64,000 nucleotides of DNA from Clostridia bacterium (GCA_016887505.1 CP069393.1:930001-994000); one strand, 5' to 3'. Positions 43,464 through 52,706 are shown, counted from the first letter of the stretch. Program-made: numbers and translations. Notes: a model not told the origin generated them from the letters alone.

Positions 43464-44460
43464 TCTTGTCCTCCACATGCTCAGAGAAAGTTTTGTTAAA
43501 ATCATGACTTCCATCATCATTCGCAACGAAATACAGATAATTGTGTTTCTCTGGCCACAATGCTGCTTCTATAGATTTGCGACCAGGACTAGCTATAGGG
43601 CCTGGTGGCAATCCTACGATTTGATATGTATTATATGGAGACTCTATTTCTAAATCACTGTTAAATAAACGCTCCTTGGGCTCTTCAAATAAGAACTGAA
43701 TCGTCGCGCAAGATTGGAGAGCCATCCCCATTGCTAAGCGGTTATAGAATACTCCAGCTATGGTTGCTCGTTCAGAATCCAATTTGGCTTCTTTCTCTAC
43801 GATAGAGGCCATGGTCACAATTTGGTAATCTGAATATCCTAGTTCGATTGCCCGCGCCTGAAAATCCTCTGAATATATTTCTTTAAAGCGCATCAATAGC
43901 TTATTTAGAACATCCTCTTCCGTAGCATCCGTGAAAAAATCATAGGTGTCAGGGAAAAGATATCCTTCTAATAAATAGACTGCTCCTGGTGAAACTTTCT
44001 CCGGAAGAAAATCATAATCTCCGAAATTTTCCATGCATAATTCTCGATAAACCTCTGTAGACCCAAGACCTTTTTCAACCAAGATTTCTATAATTTCATC
44101 CACTTTCAGACCTTCCGGTATGGTCACCCTGATACTATCTTCCTTCACTTTTCCTCTTTTTAATAAGTCAAATATTTCTTCCTTTTCCATAGGGCGATTA
44201 ATCTGATATTCGCCAGCCTTAATGTCAGCTGGATTCTCAAAGTAACGCATCCAGTAGTAGAATATATCGGCATTTCGAATAACTTGAAGCTCTTCAAGAT
44301 TTTCTGCTACCTGTCTTGGTGTTTCTCCTGCATCCACAGTCAAACTTACCAGACCTTCCATAGTAGGTGCAGACAGCTGTTGACTCACATAGAAAAACAG
44401 CCCCGCTACTGCTAGGACTCCAATTAAAATAAATAGTAATAATAATTTCAATATCTTCAA
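43453..44460 (-). CDS. mltG: Endolytic murein transglycosylase MltG
   Basis: Cleaves nascent glycan strands to set their length. One N-terminal membrane segment (ILKLLLLFILIGVLAVAGLF) is followed by LysM-like and YceG domains. The catalytic glutamate is in IVTMASIVEKEAK. Other YceG stretches are FLPEKVSPGAVYLLEGYLFP and YNTYQIVGLPPGPIASPG. The likely start is TTG at 44460, with GAGGTG 6 nt upstream; a GTG three codons earlier lies within that site. 335 aa. Confidence 0.93.
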   Translation of the reverse strand: MKILKLLLLFILIGVLAVAGLFFYVSQQLSAPTMEGLVSLTVDAGETPRQVAENLEELQVIRNADIFYYWMRYFENPADIKAGEYQINRPMEKEEIFDLLKRGKVKEDSIRVTIPEGLKVDEIIEILVEKGLGSTEVYRELCMENFGDYDFLPEKVSPGAVYLLEGYLFPDTYDFFTDATEEDVLNKLLMRFKEIYSEDFQARAIELGYSDYQIVTMASIVEKEAKLDSERATIAGVFYNRLAMGMALQSCATIQFLFEEPKERLFNSDLEIESPYNTYQIVGLPPGPIASPGRKSIEAALWPEKHNYLYFVANDDGSHDFNKTFSEHVEDKNDE

Positions 44461-44484
44461 TGGCTGCACCTCAACTTAAGAACT

Positions 44485-44757
44485 CTAAGAATCCAGTATG
44501 TCTCCAATAGAATTTACGACTAGATCCCATTCATCTTCATTATCAATGGTAATAAGTATATCATTCGCTTCGTCATCTTTGTCAAATTTCAGAATCACAG
44601 CCTCATCTTCTTCGCCTTCTGTGGGCTCTAAAACAGCATACTTATTACCTTCTATTTCCACCACTTCCACAATGATGAACTGATGTTCATTATCCTCTTC
44701 ATCCAGCAGAACCACCAAATCTGTAATTTCCGCTTCTCCATTCAATCTTTCTTCCAT
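44485..44757 (-). CDS. DUF1292 family protein (YrzB-like)
   Basis: A 90-residue acidic protein with the DUF1292 pattern ITDLVVLLDEEDNEHQFIIV followed by NKYAVLEP and a D/E-rich C-terminal half. Function unknown. The ATG at 44757 follows GGAGGAAGAAAG. It lies between ruvX and mltG, its conserved Firmicutes position. Confidence 0.9.
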   Translation of the reverse strand: MEERLNGEAEITDLVVLLDEEDNEHQFIIVEVVEIEGNKYAVLEPTEGEEDEAVILKFDKDDEANDILITIDNEDEWDLVVNSIGDILDS

Positions 44758-44816
44758 CTTTCTTCCTCCAGTTCTTAGTACCATTATTCCACAACCCTAG
44801 CTATAATTCTAGTTTT

Positions 44817-45242
44817 TTAGCGGCCGCAATTCTTCTTCCAATCCATCCAGCTCTGCAAAATAATGACGGCAGCAAGTTCATCCACCACTGTTTTGCGTTT
44901 TTTTCTAGATACATCGCCTTCAAGCAAAGCCCTTTGTGCTGATACGGTAGTTAAGCGTTCATCAAAATATTCGACCTCTACGGTAGTATATTCTTGCAGA
45001 TTTCCCACAAAATTCTGGACCTTTTCAGCTTGTGGTCCAAATGTACCATTCATGTTGCGTGGTAGGCCCACAACCAGTGTGTCCGCATTTTCTTCCTTAA
45101 TAATCTGGGAGATCTGTTCATAGGTTTTCTCTATCTTTGATTTTACATATACCACACAGACTCCCTGCGCTGTAATGTTTAGTGCATCTGTTTTGGCAAC
45201 CCCAATACGCCTGTCGCCAACGTCTAATCCAATCGCTTTCAT
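44817..45242 (-). CDS. ruvX: RuvX/YqgF family pre-16S rRNA nuclease
   Basis: An RNase H-fold nuclease for 16S rRNA 5' maturation. The 141-residue protein has the first acidic motif AIGLDVGDRRIGVAKTD, VVGLPRNMNG, and the C-terminal VDELAAVIILQ carrying the last catalytic Asp. The ATG at 45242 follows GGAGGAATAC. A terminator hairpin immediately precedes this ribosome site. Confidence 0.95.
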   Translation of the reverse strand: MKAIGLDVGDRRIGVAKTDALNITAQGVCVVYVKSKIEKTYEQISQIIKEENADTLVVGLPRNMNGTFGPQAEKVQNFVGNLQEYTTVEVEYFDERLTTVSAQRALLEGDVSRKKRKTVVDELAAVIILQSWMDWKKNCGR

Positions 45243-45252
45243 GTATTCCTCC

Positions 45253-45281
45253 AAAAAAACAGCCTCTTACTCAGAGGCTGT
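45253..45281 (-). terminator. Intra-operon terminator/attenuator between ireB and ruvX
   Basis: Stem ACAGCCTCT/AGAGGCTGT with a 5-nt loop, followed by T7. The ireB stop codon lies in the loop region, and the T-tract runs straight into the ruvX GGAGG. Ribosomes finishing ireB would disrupt the stem. Confidence 0.85.
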
Positions 45282-45536
45282 CTTGGTTCTTAAATAGCTG
45301 TTCAGCAACACCTTGACAATTTCATCTCTTTCCAGCGTGGAGATAATAGTTCTAGCATTGTTGTAGCTGGTAATATAAGCAGGATCACCTGATAAAAGAT
45401 ATCCAACCAATTGATTCGCTGGAGAATACCCTTTTTCTTCCAAAGCTTCAAACACCTGTTTGATGACTTCTCTTACCTTTTCTTCTTGTAGCTCTTCACT
45501 CGAAAACTGCATCGTGCTTTCAAATTCTTCAGGCAT
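45267..45536 (-). CDS. ireB: IreB family regulatory phosphoprotein (DUF965)
   Basis: An 89-residue protein, a substrate of PASTA-type Ser/Thr kinase in enterococci that affects cephalosporin tolerance. Family segments are [39 protein letters not shown] and [20 protein letters not shown]. The ATG at 45536 follows GGAGGTG. Lies between alaS and ruvX, the standard position. Confidence 0.93.
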   Translation of the reverse strand: MPEEFESTMQFSSEELQEEKVREVIKQVFEALEEKGYSPANQLVGYLLSGDPAYITSYNNARTIISTLERDEIVKVLLNSYLRTKTASE

Positions 45537-45574
45537 AAGAAACACCTCCATCTGTCATTATATTTTAACATATT

Positions 45575-48232
45575 TTATTTGGATTTGATTTGTTTTTCCA
45601 GTATCTCACTACTTTTTCCTATGGCATAAGACAATTTATCCGGTTTTTTACCTCCCGCTTGTGCCATACTTGGCTTTCCGCCACCACCGCCACCAGCTAA
45701 ACCAGCAATTTCTTTTACTAGTTTACCAGCATGTATACCTCGCTTAAGTGCCTCGCCAAAGACCATGACTAAAAAGTTAACTTTATCACCATTCTTGGTT
45801 CCTAAGACCAGTACACCATTTTTCATTTCTTGTTTTAATGCATCGCCTTTTTTACGTAGGCCATCCATGTCTGTAGTTTCTACTTCTGAGGCCAATAAAA
45901 CGATTCCATCAATATTCTGAGCATCTTTAAGTAGCTGTCCAGACTGAATCTCGTTAAATTTTGCTCTAAGGTTGGCCAATTCGTTCTCTTTTGTCCTTAA
46001 TTCATCTAGTATTGCTCTAGCTCTTATTTCCGTATCTTGTGGCGATGCTTTCAGTATGCCAGCCACACTCATCAGCCGATTCTCGGTGTTTTTGTATTCC
46101 TTCAGTGTTTCCTCACCTGTCAATGCTTCAATCCGTCTGAGCCCTGCTCCAATACCTGTTTCAGATAGAATTTTCAAAGGCCCTATGTTGCCAGTACGGC
46201 TTACGTGTGTGCCTCCGCAAAACTCCATACTTTCCTCGCCCATGCGAACGACGCGTACCTTATCACCATATTTCTCTCCGAAAAGAGCTGTTGCCCCAAT
46301 ATTTTTTGCTTCATCAATTGGCATAACACGTGTATCCACAACATCATTTTGCATAATAGCTCTATTTACCAGTGTCTCCACCATATCCAACTCTTTTTGC
46401 GTCATTGGTGCAAAGTGGTTAAAATCAAAACGTAATTTTTCTTCTGTCACCAAGGAACCCTTCTGATTAGCATGCGTTCCAAGCACCTTTTTGAGTGCAC
46501 TATGTAAAAGATGGGTGGCTGAGTGGTTTCTCGCAATCCGATTTCTACGTGTTGTAGACACCTCAGCAGAAACCTTCTGATTCGTGTTCAAATCTTTATT
46601 AACTTCTACACGACAATATATCCGACCATCCACAGCTTTTTTGGTATCTAATACTTCTGCTAGAATCTCATCTTGCATTTTCAGATATCCTGTATCTCCA
46701 ATTTGGCCACCAGCTTCTCCGTAAAAGGGAGAATTATCCAATACTACATATCCTTGTTCCCCGGATTTCAGGGCTTCAACTTTAACAGCCTTTTCATCTG
46801 CAAGCAAGAGTATTTTGGACTCGAAAATTCCGTTATCGTATCCAACAAATTCAGTCTTAGGTAGGTTTTGGAAAAGATTTGCCAATTTCGTTGCTGTCGC
46901 AAAGGCATCCTCTGTACCACTAGACTTTCTTGCCCGTTCTTTCTGTGCGGCCATAGCTGCTTCAAATCCATCCTTATCTACTTCAAGACCATTTTCTAAA
47001 GCAATATCCTCAGCCAGGTCAAATGGAAATCCATAGGTATCATATAGTTGGAAGGCCAAAGAACCATCTAAAACAGTACGCCCTTCTTCCTTAATTTGAT
47101 CTACCATATCAGAGGCCATCTTCATTCCACTATCAATTGTTTCTTGGAATCTTTCTTCCTCCAAGCGAATAATTTTTTTTATAAAGTCCCGATCTTGTAC
47201 GATTTGCGGATACGTTTCACCCATCAATGAAATAACGGTATCTACCATATCGTTTAGAAATAGACCTTCAATATTCAGTACTTTGCCAAAACGAACAGCC
47301 CGCCTAATAATTCGACGCAACACATAGCCTCTACCTTCGTTGCTAGGCATAATTCCATCGCCAATAAGGAATGTGCAGCTTCTAGCATGATCAGCTATAA
47401 CGCGCATTGGAAAGCCTTTTTCACCTGGGATATATGTCTTTGCTGCGATTTCTTCGACTTTGGCTATTAAGGGCCAAATCAAATCCACCTCGTAGTTGGT
47501 ATCCTTGTGTTGTAGGACACTAGTTATACGCTCTAAGCCCATGCCAGTATCAATGCTTGGTTTGGGTAGGGAAGTCATTTTTCCTTCTGAATCACGATCA
47601 AATTCCATGAATACTAAATTCCAAATTTCCAACCAGCGATCACAGTCACATCCACCAATGGCACATGGTTCCTCCGTACAGGCATAGGATTCACCACGGT
47701 CGTATATAATCTCACTACACGGTCCGCAAGGTCCCACTTCTCCCATGGACCAAAAATTGTCTTTTTCTCCTAGTCTGACAATTTTTTGAGGATCAACATC
47801 AGTATATTCCAGCCATAGTCTTTCAGCCTCATCATCATCCCTGAATACAGTAACCCACAATCGGTCCTTCGGAATTTCCAGCACGACAGTCAAAAATTCC
47901 CAAGCATATTCGATGGCTTCCTTCTTAAAATAGTCACCAAAGGAAAAATTACCCAACATTTCAAAAAAAGTATGATGACGTGCTGTTTTTCCTACAGTAT
48001 CCAAATCGTTATGCTTACCACCGGCTCTTACGCATTTTTGCGAGCTAGTAGCCCGAGTATATGGTCGTTCATCCAATCCTAAGAAGACATCCTTAAACTG
48101 ATTCATACCAGCATTGGTAAACAGTAAGGTCGGGTCGTCATGTGGTACCAGTGATGAGGATTCAACAATAGTATGTCCCTTTTGCTCAAAATATTTTAAA
48201 AACTTTTCTCTGATTTGATCTCCGCTCAGCAT
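45575..48232 (-). CDS. alaS: Alanine--tRNA ligase
   Basis: Charges tRNA-Ala and edits mischarged serine and glycine. The class II catalytic core is N-terminal (GHTIVESSSLVPHDDPTLLF and ARHHTFFEMLGNFSFGDYFK regions). The editing domain has NHSATHLLHSAL and the zinc-type CGGTHVSRTGNIG. A C-terminal DHHA1/Ala domain carries a GGGGGGKPSMAQAGG segment. From MLSGDQIREKF it is 885 aa; the ATG at 48232 follows GGAGGAACGT. No T-box leader is present; a promoter lies at 48265-48293. Confidence 0.97.
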   Translation of the reverse strand: MLSGDQIREKFLKYFEQKGHTIVESSSLVPHDDPTLLFTNAGMNQFKDVFLGLDERPYTRATSSQKCVRAGGKHNDLDTVGKTARHHTFFEMLGNFSFGDYFKKEAIEYAWEFLTVVLEIPKDRLWVTVFRDDDEAERLWLEYTDVDPQKIVRLGEKDNFWSMGEVGPCGPCSEIIYDRGESYACTEEPCAIGGCDCDRWLEIWNLVFMEFDRDSEGKMTSLPKPSIDTGMGLERITSVLQHKDTNYEVDLIWPLIAKVEEIAAKTYIPGEKGFPMRVIADHARSCTFLIGDGIMPSNEGRGYVLRRIIRRAVRFGKVLNIEGLFLNDMVDTVISLMGETYPQIVQDRDFIKKIIRLEEERFQETIDSGMKMASDMVDQIKEEGRTVLDGSLAFQLYDTYGFPFDLAEDIALENGLEVDKDGFEAAMAAQKERARKSSGTEDAFATATKLANLFQNLPKTEFVGYDNGIFESKILLLADEKAVKVEALKSGEQGYVVLDNSPFYGEAGGQIGDTGYLKMQDEILAEVLDTKKAVDGRIYCRVEVNKDLNTNQKVSAEVSTTRRNRIARNHSATHLLHSALKKVLGTHANQKGSLVTEEKLRFDFNHFAPMTQKELDMVETLVNRAIMQNDVVDTRVMPIDEAKNIGATALFGEKYGDKVRVVRMGEESMEFCGGTHVSRTGNIGPLKILSETGIGAGLRRIEALTGEETLKEYKNTENRLMSVAGILKASPQDTEIRARAILDELRTKENELANLRAKFNEIQSGQLLKDAQNIDGIVLLASEVETTDMDGLRKKGDALKQEMKNGVLVLGTKNGDKVNFLVMVFGEALKRGIHAGKLVKEIAGLAGGGGGGKPSMAQAGGKKPDKLSYAIGKSSEILEKQIKSK

Positions 48233-48264
48233 ACGTTCCTCCATACATAAATAATATCTAATTC

Positions 48265-48293
48265 ATTCTAGCCTATTCATATCCACGTGTAAA
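48265..48293 (-). promoter_or_regulatory. Promoter of alaS
   Basis: TTTACA (48288-48293), a 17-nt spacer and TAGAAT (48265-48270), just after the T-tract of the upstream RNA. Confidence 0.7.
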
Positions 48294-48299
48294 CAAACA

Positions 48300-48472
48300 A
48301 AAAAATCCCACTAGTGGTTACTGCTTGTTTAAACCCTGCGCAGCAGGTGGGTATCCTGTTTGCTATTTCTGTATTCCGATTTAACCGGCTGCACATACAT
48401 AGCAAAACTCCGAATTCCCAAGGTAATAGTGTCGGTTTAAATATCACAGCACCATCTCTAGCAGGAAATGGT
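48300..48472 (-). ncRNA. ssrS: Probable 6S RNA
   Basis: A gene-free stretch folds as a rod typical of 6S RNA, the RNA mimic of an open promoter that binds sigma-A RNA polymerase. The outer stem pairs CTAG...TGGTGCTG...TTTAAACC (48434-48461) with GGTTTAAA...CAGTAACCA...CTAG (48311-48335). The distal arm pairs TTTGCTAT with ATAGCAAA (48359-48366, 48399-48406). Between them is an open bubble, with a small CCTGC-TGC-GCAGG hairpin on its 3' side, a hallmark of the class. It ends in T7. Length about 170 nt fits. The assignment is by structure; I could not compare it with a covariance model. The rest of the 48.25-48.56 kb gap holds only promoter-like A/T-rich DNA. Confidence 0.65.
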
Positions 48473-48559
48473 TATCTCTTATATAACATATGATACCATG
48501 CATAAAAACAAAAACAAAATATTATGCTTAACTTACGCCATATTTATGCATTCATTATT

Positions 48560-49330
48560 TTAAATTATTTCCCGTATTTTTTCAATCTTAGTGCAACGGC
48601 CCTTAGAATCAAGGGAAAAATGGATTCCACTTATCCAAGCGCGCCCAGTTGCTGTTTGTAACCTAACTGGAATACCATAGAGAAATCTCTCAATACATTC
48701 TTCTTTCCTCATTCCTAGTATAGAATCAACCGGACCAGTCATTCCCACATCGCTGATGTAGCCCATGCCGCTTTCCGTAATTTCATCATCGTTGGTCTGC
48801 ACATGGGTATGGGTTCCAGCAATAAGGCTCGCCATGCCGTCAACATAGAACTTGAAAGCCAACTTTTCTGAAGTTGCTTCTGCATGAAAATCCACAAATA
48901 CATACGGTGTACGTTCTTGTGCTTTTTTAAGTAGCTGTTTTCCAATACGAAATGGATCATCTAAACTATCTAGAAATGCTCGACCAGATAGATTGACCAC
49001 TGCAATTTCCTTACCCAATCTAGTTGGAAAGAATGCTAAGCCTTTACCCGGAAGGCCTTCTGGATAATTGGCGGGTCTTACGATCCTTCCTTCTACCTTA
49101 ATCAGCGCTTTTGCTTCCATCTTATCCCAGACATGGTTTCCCATTGTCATAGCATCTATACCAGAATAAAACAATTCTGCCGCTGTATCTTTCGTTATCC
49201 CTCTGCCACCGGCTGCATTTTCGCCATTGGCAATGATGAAATCGTATTTATCCTTGTATCGTGCTAAATAATCTCTTACAGCGGTACGTCCAACACGACC
49301 TACAATATCCCCGATAAATAAAACTTCCAT
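48560..49330 (-). CDS. ymdB: YmdB family metallophosphoesterase
   Basis: A 2',3'-cyclic nucleotide phosphodiesterase that in Bacillus affects biofilm and motility choices. The 256-residue protein has the calcineurin-like motifs GDIVGRVGR (about 7-15), ANGENAAGG, GNHVWDK, VDFHAEATSEK and GTHTHVQTND. The ATG at 49330 follows GGAGGGAATC. Next to rny, its conserved neighbour, but separated by a terminator. Confidence 0.95.
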   Translation of the reverse strand: MEVLFIGDIVGRVGRTAVRDYLARYKDKYDFIIANGENAAGGRGITKDTAAELFYSGIDAMTMGNHVWDKMEAKALIKVEGRIVRPANYPEGLPGKGLAFFPTRLGKEIAVVNLSGRAFLDSLDDPFRIGKQLLKKAQERTPYVFVDFHAEATSEKLAFKFYVDGMASLIAGTHTHVQTNDDEITESGMGYISDVGMTGPVDSILGMRKEECIERFLYGIPVRLQTATGRAWISGIHFSLDSKGRCTKIEKIREII

Positions 49331-49347
49331 GATTCCCTCCATATAAG

Positions 49348-49367
49348 AAAAAAGGCGGTTGCCCGCC
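49348..49367 (-). terminator. Terminator between rny and ymdB
   Basis: Stem GGCGG-GCAA-CCGCC followed by T6 on the minus strand, 5 nt after the rny stop and just before the ymdB ribosome site. Confidence 0.85.
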
Positions 49368-49372
49368 TATTT

Positions 49373-50911
49373 CTATTTTGCATAATCTATTGCACGAGTT
49401 TCTCTAATCACAACTACTTTTATTTGACCTGGATAATCCATTTCTGACTCAATTTGTTTAACAATATTTCTAGATAACCGAACTGCTTCATCATCATCTA
49501 TCTTATCCGGTTTGACCATAATTCGAACTTCTCTACCTGCCTGAATGGCAAAGGACTTTTCAACGCCCTCATTGGCTTCTGCAATTTCTTCCAATTTTTT
49601 AAGACGTTTAATATATGTCTCCAAGGTCTCGCGACGAGCGCCTGGCCTAGCAGCTGAAATCGAATCAGCAGCTTGTACAAGAAACGCTTCAACCGTCTGA
49701 GGATCTGTATCTCCATGGTGAGCAGCAATGCAGTGGATTACTTCCGGTGATTCCTTGTATTTTCTAGCTAAGTCCACCCCAATCGCCACATGAGTACCTT
49801 CGATCTCATGGTCAACAGCTTTACCGATATCATGTAGCAAGCCAGCTCGCTTGGCCAATTGGGGGTCTACCCCCAGCTCCAAAGCCATATTTGCCGCTAC
49901 GAGTGCTACCTCAACCGAGTGTTTCAAAACATTCTGGCCATAGCTTGTACGATACTTGAGGCGGCCCAGCAAACGAATCAATTCTGGATGAATTCCAGTA
50001 ACGCCCGTATCGAAGGTTGCTTGTTCACCCTCTTCACGGATGCCGTCTTCCACTTCTTTTTTGGCTTTCTCATACATTTCTTCAATCCGTCCGGGATGAA
50101 TCCTTCCATCTGCAATCAATTTTTCCAAGGTTAATCGAGCAGTTTCCCTTCTCACGGGATCAAAGCCAGAAAGCACAACTGCTTCCGGTGTATCATCGAT
50201 TATTAAATCAATACCAGTTAAGGTCTCTAAGGCCCGTATGTTTCTGCCCTCGCGTCCGATGATTCTGCCTTTCATTTCATCATTCGGCAAGTTCACAACG
50301 GATACTGTGGTTTCAGCAACATGGTCTGCCGCACAGCGTTGGATAGCTAGGGTAATAATGTTTCTAGCTTTCTTATCTGCATCCATTTTAGCCTGCATTT
50401 CAATCTCTTTTATCATCATTGCCGTTTCGTGCTTAATCTCATCTTCTACATTTTGTAGAAGCATGGTCCTAGCCTCTTCAAAGGATAGACTAGATATTCT
50501 TTCCAATTCGACAATCTGCCGGTCATGGGCTTCATCTGTCTTGCGACGAATATTATCTATTTCTTCCATTCGGCGTTGAATCTTTTCTTCTTTCTTCTCA
50601 ATACCATTTTGCTTTTTGTCTAAATTTTCTTCTTTCTGTACCAGTCTCTTTTCTGACTGAGCCAGTTCTCCACGACGTGACTTAATTTCTCGGTCTAGTT
50701 CTTGACGCATGGAGTGCACTTCTTCTTTTGCTTCCAGAATAGCCTCGCGTTTTTTCGCTTCAGCTTCCTTATTTGCATCGTTCAAGATATCTGTGGCTAA
50801 GGTTTCTGCATTCTTAAGCTTTCCTTCCGCCAGATATTTTCGAATCATGTATCCAAGTATTATAGCCACGACTGCTGTTGCGCCTATAACTGCATAAGTA
50901 TATATGTCCAT
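49373..50911 (-). CDS. rny: Ribonuclease Y
   Basis: The main membrane-bound endoribonuclease for mRNA turnover in Firmicutes. An N-terminal membrane helix ([18 protein letters not shown]) is followed by a long coiled coil (about residues 30-200). A KH domain has [20 protein letters not shown], and the HD domain has [12 protein letters not shown]. From MDIYTYAV it is 512 aa; the ATG at 50911 has GGGGG at 6 nt, better than an ATG two codons earlier. A leader with its own promoter and terminator precedes it. Confidence 0.96.
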   Translation of the reverse strand: MDIYTYAVIGATAVVAIILGYMIRKYLAEGKLKNAETLATDILNDANKEAEAKKREAILEAKEEVHSMRQELDREIKSRRGELAQSEKRLVQKEENLDKKQNGIEKKEEKIQRRMEEIDNIRRKTDEAHDRQIVELERISSLSFEEARTMLLQNVEDEIKHETAMMIKEIEMQAKMDADKKARNIITLAIQRCAADHVAETTVSVVNLPNDEMKGRIIGREGRNIRALETLTGIDLIIDDTPEAVVLSGFDPVRRETARLTLEKLIADGRIHPGRIEEMYEKAKKEVEDGIREEGEQATFDTGVTGIHPELIRLLGRLKYRTSYGQNVLKHSVEVALVAANMALELGVDPQLAKRAGLLHDIGKAVDHEIEGTHVAIGVDLARKYKESPEVIHCIAAHHGDTDPQTVEAFLVQAADSISAARPGARRETLETYIKRLKKLEEIAEANEGVEKSFAIQAGREVRIMVKPDKIDDDEAVRLSRNIVKQIESEMDYPGQIKVVVIRETRAIDYAK

Positions 50912-50951
50912 ATCCATCCCCCTTATTATTTTTTTTAAAGAACAGATTTCT

Positions 50952-50980
50952 AAAAAAAGAAAAACCGAGCAACGCTCGGT
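50952..50980 (-). terminator. Terminator in the recX-rny spacer
   Basis: Stem CCGAGC-GTT-GCTCGG followed by TTTTTC then T7 on the minus strand, about 45 nt before the rny start. Confidence 0.9.
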
Positions 50981-51094
50981 TTATTTACAAATGGTCTAAG
51001 GCATATTTCACCCTTCAGTATATATTTATTCTACGTCTAATAACGAGCAATATATAACAAACCCACTTGGAAATAACCTAAATGTCCTTCCTAT

Positions 51095-51123
51095 ATTATA
51101 AGTAATGGTTTAAGGGGTGTCAA
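51095..51123 (-). promoter_or_regulatory. Consensus promoter at the 3' end of recX
   Basis: A perfect TTGACA (51118-51123), a 17-nt spacer and a perfect TATAAT (51095-51100). The -35 lies in the last codons of recX. It would make a short RNA (about 51088 to 50952) ending at the terminator, or an attenuated rny message. Confidence 0.85.
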
Positions 51124-51631
51124 GAAAACCTTGCTCGCCAAAGCTTTCCTTCACAGCTCTGATAGCCAGTCCAGGATAATAACCTTTTTGAATCAGTTTT
51201 CGCATCATCTGCTGATCAGTATACTTTGAACTACTAGAACGCCACTTGTCAATCAAACATGAAATATTTTTCTGCTGAACAGCTTCCGTATACTGTTCCG
51301 AAAGAATCTCCATTATAATCTCGCTATCCACCTTTTTGGCAGCAAGCTCCGCCTGAATCAAGCGTGGCCCCTTCCTCCTCAAATTCATCTGATCACGTAC
51401 ATACGCTCTAGCATAAGAACGATCATCTAGATAGCCAGCCTCGACAAGTCTATTCACGACTTCTTCAATTTCCTCTTGAGGATAAGATGCGCCGGTAAGT
51501 TTACGGCGCATTTCTTGAATTCCATAACTTCTTCGGGCTAGTAAACTTACGGCTTTATGTAAGGCACTAATATCAGCAGGCTGACGTTTCTTTCTTGGCT
51601 TTTTCTTTGGGTTCTTCTTTGGGTTCTTCAT
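51110..51631 (-). CDS. recX: Regulatory protein RecX
   Basis: Modulates RecA filaments. The 173-residue helical protein has the family repeats [40 protein letters not shown] and [20 protein letters not shown]. The first 16 residues are almost all K, P, N or R and are encoded in the DNA that codes the RecA C-terminal tail in another frame (59-nt overlap). No clear ribosome site precedes the ATG, so coupling to recA translation is likely. Confidence 0.93.
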   Translation of the reverse strand: MKNPKKNPKKKPRKKRQPADISALHKAVSLLARRSYGIQEMRRKLTGASYPQEEIEEVVNRLVEAGYLDDRSYARAYVRDQMNLRRKGPRLIQAELAAKKVDSEIIMEILSEQYTEAVQQKNISCLIDKWRSSSSKYTDQQMMRKLIQKGYYPGLAIRAVKESFGEQGFLDTP

Positions 51632-52622
51632 GTTTTAAAACACCAGTTTCTATTCGAATTTTATTTTCCACCTCTGCTGCGATATCTGGGTGCTCTGCCA
51701 TAAATATCTTCACATTTTCTCGTCCCTGTCCCAATCGTTCTTCCTGGTAGGAATACCATGCACCACTTTTTTGTATAATCCCTAACTCAGCTCCTAGGTC
51801 CACCAGACAACCTTCCCTAGATACGCCTTCACCATACATGATATCAAATTCAGCCAATTTAAAAGGAGGCGCTACTTTGTTTTTAGCTACCTTTGCTCTT
51901 GTTCTCGAGCCAATCATATCTTGACCTTTTTTCAGTGTTTCAATCCTACGAACATCTATCCGTACTGATGAGTAAAACTTAAGCGCACGTCCGCCGGTAG
52001 TTACTTCCGGGCTTCCAAACATCACACCTACTTTTTCCCTCAACTGATTGATAAAAATAATTAGACAATTAGATTTGCTTACTGCTCCAGCAATTTTACG
52101 CATGGCTTGAGACATTAATCTAGCATGCAATCCAACAAAGGAATCACCCATTTCTCCTTCAATTTCTGCTCGAGGTACCAAGGCTGCTACTGAGTCAACA
52201 ACTATGATTTCAACTGCTCCACTTCGGATTAAAGCTTCGGCAATTTCTAGACCCTGCTCTCCAGTATCCGGTTGTGAGACCAATAAGTTTTCAATGTCCA
52301 CCCCTAGTTTTTCAGCATAATTTGGGTCCAATGCATGTTCTGCATCAATAAATGCCGCAGTTCCACCCGTTTTTTGTGCCTCAGCAACCACATGTAGAGC
52401 TACTGTTGTCTTACCAGAAGATTCAGGGCCATAAATTTCTACAATTCGCCCCTTGGGCAAGCCACCAATACCGAGTGCAATATCCAAGGATAACGCTCCT
52501 GTTGGAATTACATCAATCCCTTTATTCAGAGGGCCTTCACCCAACTTCATGATTGCTCCATTACCATATTGTTTCTTGATCTGCGATAGTGCAATATCAA
52601 GAGCTTTGTCTTTTTCTGCCAT
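51573..52622 (-). CDS. recA: Recombinase RecA
   Basis: Forms filaments on single-stranded DNA for strand exchange and SOS induction. The 349-residue protein has Walker [15 protein letters not shown] (about 65-78), [22 protein letters not shown], the L2 loop [20 protein letters not shown], and an acidic/lysine-rich tail with an [10 protein letters not shown] repeat. The ATG at 52622 follows AAGGAGGCGGGC; a longer start lies upstream of the LexA site and is rejected. Under LexA control. Confidence 0.97.
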   Translation of the reverse strand: MAEKDKALDIALSQIKKQYGNGAIMKLGEGPLNKGIDVIPTGALSLDIALGIGGLPKGRIVEIYGPESSGKTTVALHVVAEAQKTGGTAAFIDAEHALDPNYAEKLGVDIENLLVSQPDTGEQGLEIAEALIRSGAVEIIVVDSVAALVPRAEIEGEMGDSFVGLHARLMSQAMRKIAGAVSKSNCLIIFINQLREKVGVMFGSPEVTTGGRALKFYSSVRIDVRRIETLKKGQDMIGSRTRAKVAKNKVAPPFKLAEFDIMYGEGVSREGCLVDLGAELGIIQKSGAWYSYQEERLGQGRENVKIFMAEHPDIAAEVENKIRIETGVLKHEEPKEEPKEKAKKETSAC

Positions 52623-52634
52623 GCCCGCCTCCTT

Positions 52635-52648
52635 AGAACGTTTGTTCG
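52635..52648 (-). promoter_or_regulatory. LexA (SOS/Cheo-type) box before recA
   Basis: CGAACAAACGTTCT on the minus strand matches the Firmicutes CGAAC-N4-GTTC consensus. It begins 5 nt after the -10 box, so bound LexA would cover the transcription start. Confidence 0.93.
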
Positions 52649-52653
52649 CTTTT

Positions 52654-52682
52654 ATTGTACGGTAGAAATTACTTTCTGTCAA
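52654..52682 (-). promoter_or_regulatory. Promoter of recA
   Basis: TTGACA (52677-52682), a 17-nt spacer and TACAAT (52654-52659). Confidence 0.9.
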
Positions 52683-52706
52683 ACACTATCTTTTATTCAA
52701 CTAGTA

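Noticed and set aside
48300-48560. T-box leader for alaS
   Set aside because: No T-box sequence (AGGGTGG-type) or specifier stem is seen; the stretch folds as a closed rod and ends before a separate promoter.
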